From IMG/VR virus record IMGVR_UViG_3300042311_000477, positions 1 through 36,507 of that record: a DNA stretch of 36,507 bases. One strand, given 5' to 3'. Each line of letters opens with the position of its first letter. Position 1 is the first letter of the stretch. Origin of the DNA: a virus. The notes under the pieces were generated by a model, which saw nothing but the letters and a program-made list of their open reading frames with translations, was not told where the DNA came from and searched no databases. Both the position numbers and the translations under genes were made by a program. Shown here one piece after another: positions 30,766 through 36,507 of this stretch.

Positions 30766-32718
30766 TTACTGAAGGATGCCGGGCACCTGTCCTGCAAGGG
30801 CGCCTGCGCCCGCCGGAATGGTGACGTTCAACCTCTGTTGATTGGCTAATTCACGTTGCCGGGCTTGGGCCATTTGTGTCAGGATTTTCATTTGCGCCAT
30901 CGGGTCAGTCTCAAACAACCGCTGGCCCATAATGTCCTGCGCCCTGCCGCCTGTCGCCGTGCGAAGGGCGCGTAAGCCTGTCCCCGCCGCTGCGCCAAGT
31001 GCCGCTGCGCTGGTGGGGTCATAGCCGCCGAGATAGCCAATCCCAAGACCACCGCCAGCACCAGCACCGGCGCCCACCAATTCCTGGCCTAGCAACCGGC
31101 GGGCAGTGGCGGAACCACCAAGCACCTGAGACTGAAAGCCCCGCATCCCGGTTTCTGTTTCAAGAAACCGGCGCAGCAGTTCAAACTTCAGCTTGCCTGC
31201 GTCCTTGTTGCCCGCCACCGCTTCCAAGGCGGTGCGGATCAATTCCTTTTGGCGGGCATCGCCAAAGAAGGAATTAACGATATTCCGCTCGCCTTTAACC
31301 TTGCTGATCTGTTCGCGGATTTTCGCCATCAAGCCATTCGAGAACTCGGCCAATTCGTCCGGGTTCATCTTCGCTAAGCGGTCACGCAAATCTTGCGGGC
31401 GCATGGAAGGAGAAAAGACATCCTTGCCCAATTGCTGGGCGCGCAGCAAAGCAGAAGGCTCGGCGTAAAGCGCGCGGGCTTCTTGATACAGGCTACGCCC
31501 GTCAACCTTGGTGATATCATCCAGGGTGCCCACAATACGCTCACGAAAGGGCTTCAGCAGATTTGCCGCCCCAACATCACCAGTGCGGAACAGGGTATCA
31601 ATTTCCTGATCCAAGCCCATCTTCAAGTAATGAAGATCGCGGGCCGTTGGTGCGCCCCTGAAATTCACCGTTTCGCCAACCGCCTGGGCTTCTTCCCTGG
31701 CGCGGCGTTCCGCACGGTTGCGGTAACGGGTAGGAATGCGCTCAACGGTTTCGGCTAATTCACCCTCAGCAACCGGGCGGGCAGAAGCAAATGCCCGCTG
31801 ATAAGCCGGAACCGCGTCTTGCTGGCGCTGGGCGCGAAGCGCAAGGCTGCGCTCATACGCATCTTCTACGTCACCAAATACCGCGCGCAAACCAGCATCC
31901 ACTCGATCCCCGGCGCCAGCAGTCCGCGCGCGTAGTAAATCAGCAGCGGTTTGGCGTGTAGCCCCCGGCGCTTGTGCCAAGGCTTCAGCGGCAGTCATGC
32001 CCTGCTCGCCAAGGCGCTCCGCCAGTGTCACCGGCTGGCCTGGAACGCCCGCCTGGCGGGCCGCGATGGCGGCTTCAATATCCGCCGCTGCTGTTCCTGG
32101 CGCGATACCACCAAGGCGCCTTTCGGCCTCTGGCGCACCACCCCTGATCCCACGATAAGCGGCCTGGAGCCGATCTACAGCAAGCGGCGCCACACCACCC
32201 ACAACACCACCAGCAGCGCCACCAAGTGCCGCGCCACCGGCTGCGCTGGACAAGCGTTCCCCAAGACCGCCTTCGCCTTCACCAAAGCCTTGAAGGGCGC
32301 CAGTAGCCGTACCAGTTACGGCGCCTGTGCGGGCGCCTTGGGCAATACGCGCTCCCATACCAGCGGCGCGGGCCACGTTGGCCGCACCAGCAGCGGCAGA
32401 AGCGCCCCCAGTGGCGGGCGCTGCAAGACCAGCCGCAATAGCGGTGGGAATGGCGCCCGCTACTTCGAAAGCCCCAGCGCGAATCGGGTTTTGCTCACGA
32501 TATTGGGCAAGGCTGGCGCGCTCTTGTTCCAGGGCGGTTTCGTATGGTGTGCCACCAAACAAAGAACGCAGGGCAGCGGTGGCTTCTTCACCACCACCAA
32601 AAGTAAGCCCCTGCAAAGCGGCAGCGGCGCCGCCCGGCAACACCGCAACCGCCGCTTGTTGGCGGCGAGTGTTTTGGGCAATCAGCCGATCAATAAGGGC
32701 GGATACGCTATCGCTCAT
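30766..32718 (-). CDS. Internal virion / ejection protein with Gly/Ala-rich membrane-active segments
   Basis: 650-residue protein. The N-terminal third is full of hydrophobic Ala/Gly runs (AIPTAIAAGLAAPATGGASA, GGAALGGAAGGVVGGVAPLA), as in P22 gp16/gp20-like ejection proteins. The middle is helical and charged. The C-terminal part again has Gly/Ala-rich segments (ELVGAGAGAGGGLGIGYLGG). It is coupled to the next large protein by ATGA. It probably forms part of the trans-envelope channel for DNA entry. Confidence 0.72.
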   Translation of the reverse strand: MSDSVSALIDRLIAQNTRRQQAAVAVLPGGAAAALQGLTFGGGEEATAALRSLFGGTPYETALEQERASLAQYREQNPIRAGAFEVAGAIPTAIAAGLAAPATGGASAAAGAANVARAAGMGARIAQGARTGAVTGTATGALQGFGEGEGGLGERLSSAAGGAALGGAAGGVVGGVAPLAVDRLQAAYRGIRGGAPEAERRLGGIAPGTAAADIEAAIAARQAGVPGQPVTLAERLGEQGMTAAEALAQAPGATRQTAADLLRARTAGAGDRVDAGLRAVFGDVEDAYERSLALRAQRQQDAVPAYQRAFASARPVAEGELAETVERIPTRYRNRAERRAREEAQAVGETVNFRGAPTARDLHYLKMGLDQEIDTLFRTGDVGAANLLKPFRERIVGTLDDITKVDGRSLYQEARALYAEPSALLRAQQLGKDVFSPSMRPQDLRDRLAKMNPDELAEFSNGLMAKIREQISKVKGERNIVNSFFGDARQKELIRTALEAVAGNKDAGKLKFELLRRFLETETGMRGFQSQVLGGSATARRLLGQELVGAGAGAGGGLGIGYLGGYDPTSAAALGAAAGTGLRALRTATGGRAQDIMGQRLFETDPMAQMKILTQMAQARQRELANQQRLNVTIPAGAGALAGQVPGILQ

Positions 32719-34868
32719 TGAAACAGCCTTTCAGCGTTAGGGATACCAAGTTGACGGGCTAGTTCACGCGCTGCTTGTTGGGTAAGTGCGCCACTCTGAA
32801 TGCGGTTAGTCAATTCAGCAACAACCGCAGGGCGCTGGGCTTCTGGAACCGCGTTAGATTGTGCTTGCTGGCTTCCAGGAATCGGACGCGCCTCTGGTAG
32901 ATCACGGCGCGGCGGGATTACTCGACCCGGCTCCACACCATAACCGCGCGCCAGATCGCGGTAAGCGTCCGCTTCAACGTCATAGGCTTCACGGGCAGAT
33001 GAATACCGGCTTTCTGCTTCACGCAGCAGTTGGGCGCGAAGTTCTGGCGAGAAGGCGGCGCCACCATTCAAACGGGCGATAAAGCCACCCAGCCGATCCA
33101 TAACACTGGCACTAGCGACAATCTGCCCGGCTTCGTTTTCACGAACCACAGAAGTCGGGTCCAGCATCTTCGCAAAGGCGAATGTGAGGTTAATGTCATT
33201 CAAGCGGCTTGGCGTTTCACGCGCAACACCATCACGAATGGCGCGGATTTGTGGCCCCATCTGCAAGAACTCTTGAACCGGCTTCTGCGCGCCAAACTGG
33301 GTGCGGAGTTCGCCTTCAAGAGAAACTTGCTGTTGGCGTGTTGGCTGCTCGCTTTCCCGCGTTCCAGGCACCACAGAAATACCGCCGTCTTGCGTCACCT
33401 GATAAACCTTATTCGGGTCATAGAGTTGCGGCGAACCCAAAGAAGCGAAGTATGCCTGCGCCTCTGTGTTGGTTAGGGCGCGGGCGCCCCGTTGCTGCGC
33501 CGCCTGGAGATCAAGTTGTGTCAGCAACTTTAGGGCTTCGCCGGGCGGGAGTGCTTGCAATGTCGCCGCCAGTTCCGGTGTCATCGAAACCCCACGCGGG
33601 CGCAAAGACACCCCAGGCAAACTACTGGGGGCTGCTGGGGTGGGGGCTGTGATCTGCGCCTGGGTGGGTGTTAAAGAAGGCTGTTGGCGCTGCTGGGGTG
33701 GCTGGAAGCCAAGATCAACACCGCGTTGCAAAACATCTTCAGGAATTACGCGCCCAACTTCCTGAACCGACATGGCATTGACAAGGCGCCGCATGATATT
33801 CGGGTCAGATAGATCAATTTCTTGATTTGGGCTGACGCCAACACGTTGGGCAACTGCCTGGATATACGCAGGCGTGTTGTTTTCGGAAGGCGGCGCCCAG
33901 CGGCTCACGATTTGGTCAATCGTGTTCAAGCCGCGTTGACCATAAAGCTGAAGTTGGCGAACCGAAGCCGCCACCCCTTCTTCCGGCGTTTGGAAAACAG
34001 CGAAGCGCCCATCAGTGCCAATCGCGTTTGGCTGATTGGCGAAAGACAGATTAAGCGGATTATTCGTGCGAACCCCGCGCACCTCTTGGGGGTCTTGTCC
34101 TGGCGCAGTCCGCAATACCGGTACCTCGCCTGGGGCTGCTGGCGCCGCCTGTGTCTGTGCGCCAGTTGCCGCCTGCTGGACAGCATTGCCCAACAGCGTG
34201 GCTTGCTGTGGCGTCAAGTTGCCCTGCATCCGCTGAGCGATAATCTGGCTCAAAGCCTGCTGTTGGGATCGCTGCTGCGCGATTGGCGCCATTTGCGCCA
34301 GCATTGTGGGTTGACGCCCACCCAAAATGGCGAAGGCGTCAGTGAGTGCTGCCAAACCAAGCAACGTATTACCGCTTACGCCACTAGAAGGCGCTACGGA
34401 CGCCTGTTGTGGTGCGGGAACCGGCGCGGGGAGAATTGCTGCTGGTTGCGCCTGCGGAGGTGGTTGATATTGCGGGACAGATACAATTTCAGCGGTGGGA
34501 CGAACTACGCGCTCTTGAACCGGCGCTAAAGGAGGTGTTGGTTGCCGATCGCCAGGGCGGAGAGGGGCTTGTTCTGGCATCCCCATACCAGGCGAAAAAC
34601 CTCCAGGCGCAGGCTGGACAGCCAAAGAACCGGGTAGATCACCCTCCATACCAAGGAATGGCCTATTCCCAGTTGCCAATACTCGCTGTGTTTCCGTCAA
34701 AACATTAAGTTGGTTTTGCAAATCTTCTCTTGAATAAGGAGAAGTTTGCCCAGGCTGAAACCGCAAAGAACGCATTCCACCAGATTGCGCCTCGAGCATA
34801 TCAAGATATGACGCGATTTCACCGCGACTTAGGTCTTGTATAGGCCGCACACCAAATGTTTCACCCAT
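32715..34868 (-). CDS. Large internal virion protein with peptidoglycan-hydrolase-like domain
   Basis: 717-residue protein; ATG 34868 (AAGG about 8 bases upstream). The N-terminal 260 residues are Pro/Gln/Ala-rich and low in complexity. Residues of about 264-373 hold RTNNPLNLSFA, GRFAVFQTPEEGVAASVRQL, RGLNTIDQIVSRWAPPSENN and TPAYIQAVAQRVGVSPNQEI, the signature of the P5-like virion muralytic/structural family. The C-terminal half is helical and charged. It probably opens the cell wall during infection. The exact chemistry is unproven. Confidence 0.75.
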   Translation of the reverse strand: MGETFGVRPIQDLSRGEIASYLDMLEAQSGGMRSLRFQPGQTSPYSREDLQNQLNVLTETQRVLATGNRPFLGMEGDLPGSLAVQPAPGGFSPGMGMPEQAPLRPGDRQPTPPLAPVQERVVRPTAEIVSVPQYQPPPQAQPAAILPAPVPAPQQASVAPSSGVSGNTLLGLAALTDAFAILGGRQPTMLAQMAPIAQQRSQQQALSQIIAQRMQGNLTPQQATLLGNAVQQAATGAQTQAAPAAPGEVPVLRTAPGQDPQEVRGVRTNNPLNLSFANQPNAIGTDGRFAVFQTPEEGVAASVRQLQLYGQRGLNTIDQIVSRWAPPSENNTPAYIQAVAQRVGVSPNQEIDLSDPNIMRRLVNAMSVQEVGRVIPEDVLQRGVDLGFQPPQQRQQPSLTPTQAQITAPTPAAPSSLPGVSLRPRGVSMTPELAATLQALPPGEALKLLTQLDLQAAQQRGARALTNTEAQAYFASLGSPQLYDPNKVYQVTQDGGISVVPGTRESEQPTRQQQVSLEGELRTQFGAQKPVQEFLQMGPQIRAIRDGVARETPSRLNDINLTFAFAKMLDPTSVVRENEAGQIVASASVMDRLGGFIARLNGGAAFSPELRAQLLREAESRYSSAREAYDVEADAYRDLARGYGVEPGRVIPPRRDLPEARPIPGSQQAQSNAVPEAQRPAVVAELTNRIQSGALTQQAARELARQLGIPNAERLFQ

Positions 34869-34872
34869 AATC

Positions 34873-35346
34873 TTACCTTCCAAGCAAAGACGGCACCCGA
34901 ATCGCCACAGGGCGGGGCAGATTCATCGCCATTGGTGAACGTGTTTGGGGCGCCTGGGGCGCGGGCATTGGGAGCAAGCCTGGGACTTGGGCAAACTGTT
35001 GCTGGGGCTGCTGCATAGCAGGCATCAAATCAGCAGGATTACCGCGCCCGGATTGCACATCGAACGCCTTCATTAAATTTTTGGCGGCACTACCCGGTGT
35101 ACCAGAAGCCGCGCCAAAAGCATCGCCAATGGAAATAAGCCCTAAAGCATTACGCTGTTCTGGGCTAAACCGAGCGAATGGATCAGGGCGCGCTGGCTCT
35201 GGTACTCGCGGCGCATTAGTGGCTTGGCCAGCGGTAGCCCCTTCTGCATAGAACTCCGGCCCAGATGCAGGCATTGTTGGGTTTTGTTGCCCACCAAATC
35301 CTAAAAGCCCGCCAAGACTGTTGATTATATCTGAAAAGCCGAGCAT
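34873..35346 (-). CDS. Small internal-virion-like protein
   Basis: 157-residue protein starting ATG 35346, one base after the stop of the PAPS-reductase-like gene. The N-terminus is hydrophobic (LGFSDIINSLGGLLGFGG); the middle contains FSPEQRNALGLISIGDAFGA, which is a pattern of phage internal proteins; the C-terminus is Pro/Gln-rich. It is probably the smallest of the ejection group. Function is inferred from context. Confidence 0.6.
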   Translation of the reverse strand: MLGFSDIINSLGGLLGFGGQQNPTMPASGPEFYAEGATAGQATNAPRVPEPARPDPFARFSPEQRNALGLISIGDAFGAASGTPGSAAKNLMKAFDVQSGRGNPADLMPAMQQPQQQFAQVPGLLPMPAPQAPQTRSPMAMNLPRPVAIRVPSLLGR

Positions 35347-35347
35347 C

Positions 35348-36064
35348 TCAATGATACCCCTTCCATTCGGGTTCGTCGCCATAATCTTGAATAATATGAC
35401 TGGCGGCGATTGTTTTCCTTATTTCACTAATCCTTTTTAACACAATTTGTTTTTTCACTTCGGGAAGATTTTTAATCCTTTGGGCATTCTCATCAAGATA
35501 AGCTGTGCAATCCCAACAATCTCTACCAGTTTTTTCGCCGTTCCTGTACCCTTCTGGTATTTCAGCCCCCACAGCCTTCAAGTACGAAAAAACCTTTTCG
35601 TCACTCCAATCGTAAATGGGAAAATTATACTTCTTGCCATTCACCACATCGCCATGGCGGATGGATGATTGTCGGGCATCAGATCGCCTCTGGCCCCTAA
35701 CAATTTCAGTCGCGCCCATAGCGTCAATGGCATGGAAAAGCGGAAGCCATACATTTTCAGCGCAGCAATTCAGATAAGACTGAACCAATGGAGCGTCACT
35801 TTTGAAGAACTGCCGCCCAAAAGAAGTATTATTCACAACAACAACATCAGAGGGATAGCCATTTTTGGCTATCTGGCTCGGTTGATCGCTTTTGATCTCA
35901 ATAAAATTGGGCAGAACATTCTTCCATTTCTCCATGTAAGAAATGGTTTCTGGATATGCGGCGCCAGTATTAAGCCACACAACTGGCAAAGTATCCCACT
36001 CGGCTTTCAACAAATAAAGACAGGCTAAACTGTCTTTGCCGCCGGAAAATTGCAAAACTTTCAT
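35348..36064 (-). CDS. PAPS-reductase-like PP-loop protein with CC/CxxC iron-sulfur ligands
   Basis: 238-residue protein. The PP-loop SGGKDS (residues 7-12) and LNTGAAYPET (31-40) identify the adenylyl-binding family. C100/C101 (LNCCAENVWLPLF) and C183/C186 (RDCWDCTA) match the 4Fe-4S ligands of APS reductases and DndC-type proteins. VRGQRRSDARQSSIR matches the substrate loop. The C-terminal catalytic Cys (ECGLH type) is missing; the end is EPEWKGYH. It is AT-richer than neighbours and sits inside the virion genes, so it looks like an inserted cargo gene (moron). Confidence 0.82.
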   Translation of the reverse strand: MKVLQFSGGKDSLACLYLLKAEWDTLPVVWLNTGAAYPETISYMEKWKNVLPNFIEIKSDQPSQIAKNGYPSDVVVVNNTSFGRQFFKSDAPLVQSYLNCCAENVWLPLFHAIDAMGATEIVRGQRRSDARQSSIRHGDVVNGKKYNFPIYDWSDEKVFSYLKAVGAEIPEGYRNGEKTGRDCWDCTAYLDENAQRIKNLPEVKKQIVLKRISEIRKTIAASHIIQDYGDEPEWKGYH

Positions 36065-36507
36065 TAGAACAAAGCCGCCGCAGAGAGAAGGCCAGCAGCA
36101 GTGCCGCCGATTTGACTGACTGTTTGTCCAGCCCCCTGCGTCACTGCCTGTGTGCCAGATGTAGTGGTTGTCATTGGATTTGGGAAGAACCCAAGCGCCT
36201 GCTGCAAGATGCTAAGTTGTTCCAGCGGATAGCCGCGCTCTTCGGCAAACCGCTTATAGGTATCTTCAAGCCGGGCTTGTTCAAGCTGCTGCTGGGCGCC
36301 ACCGGCGCCAAATAGGCCCTGGGCGCCTTGCGTAAGTGCCGCCTGCTCTGCGGCGCCTAGTTGCCCAAGTTGCCCCGCCGCCGCCAGCCTCTGCGCTTCC
36401 GCCTGCTGGGCTGCGGCAATGTCGCGGGCGCCCAGCCCGGCGGCAGTCTCAAACCCAGCAGATCGAAGCTGCGCCGCTGTGCGGGCTGATTGTTCCAAAG
36501 CCGCCCG
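36064..36507 (-). CDS. C-terminal part of the virion-associated protein split by the contig ends
   Basis: Continues the gene starting at 574 across the join. The Ala/Gln-rich helical part (EQSARTAAQLRSAGFETAAG, EAQRLAAAGQLGQLGAAEQA) is followed by ERGYPLEQLSILQQALGFFP and a Gly/Ala/Thr-rich hydrophobic end (VSQIGGTAAGLLSAAALF). The stop at 36064 overlaps the PAPS-reductase-like start as TAATG. A frame that seems to begin at 36498 is only an internal Met of this gene. Confidence 0.8.
   Translation of the reverse strand, partial: RAALEQSARTAAQLRSAGFETAAGLGARDIAAAQQAEAQRLAAAGQLGQLGAAEQAALTQGAQGLFGAGGAQQQLEQARLEDTYKRFAEERGYPLEQLSILQQALGFFPNPMTTTTSGTQAVTQGAGQTVSQIGGTAAGLLSAAALF
36381..36507. repeat. 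Right copy of 127-bp terminal direct repeat
   Basis: Identical to bases 1-127. Joining the two ends keeps the virion gene in frame and gives a circle of about 36,380 bp. Confidence 0.95.

Noticed and set aside
1-36507. CRISPR array or diversity-generating retroelement near the fibres
   Set aside because: No regular spacer-repeat series and no reverse transcriptase; the repeats at 4162-4746 are coding.

Overview
This window is a complete, circularly closed genome of a tailed phage with a short-tail (podovirus-like) gene set, probably assembled from a metagenome. Its first and last 127 bases are identical, and one virion gene runs across the join in frame, so the real molecule is about 36,380 bp. 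The host is not given. The GC-rich, ATGA-coupled genes, the prim-pol helicase, the RusA resolvase and the small accessory families fit an alphaproteobacterial host best, but that is inference.

Layout: two transcription units face away from each other at a switch near 26,560-26,680 and meet at a bidirectional terminator at 28,981-29,003. The rightward unit (26,678-28,994) is short and holds small early or regulatory genes: a conserved 104-aa protein, a 38-aa membrane peptide, a Myb/HTH-like protein, an AT-hook-like protein and an HTH plus zinc-ribbon protein. The leftward unit takes up the rest of the circle. In transcription order it holds: a repressor-like HTH gene; a compact three-hairpin element; replication and recombination genes (RusA, Cas4/RecB-like nuclease, SSB-like protein, zinc protein, prim-pol helicase); a repeat array; small and large terminase with a G-rich gap between them; an inserted HNH endonuclease; a glycan block (GT25, methyltransferase, GH130-like propeller); head genes (portal, scaffold, SU10-type capsid); a second glycosyltransferase; adaptor, tail fibres and tail accessory genes; across the join, internal virion or ejection proteins, one with a muralytic-like domain and with a PAPS-reductase-like gene inserted beside it; and finally lysis genes (TM protein, 3TM holin, GH108 endolysin).

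Most leftward genes overlap by 1-4 bases (ATGA, GTGA, TAATG), which points to long polycistronic messages with coupled translation. No integrase, DNA polymerase, RNA polymerase, partition gene, tRNA or CRISPR array was found. A repressor-like switch without an integrase, plus a repeat array next to the replicase, raises the possibility of an episomal (phage-plasmid) prophage state. This is a hypothesis.

The most unusual signals are: (1) the CTAGCAC repeat array with a 46-bp inverted repeat at 21,729-21,865; (2) three consecutive perfect hairpins at 26,146-26,257 between repressor and rusA; (3) back-to-back promoters with a repressor start that looks leaderless; (4) a terminator with a competing outer stem at 26,993-27,048; (5) a tail protein made of exact 20-aa and 10-aa repeats; and (6) a PAPS-reductase-like protein that keeps the CC/CxxC iron-sulfur ligands but has no C-terminal catalytic cysteine.
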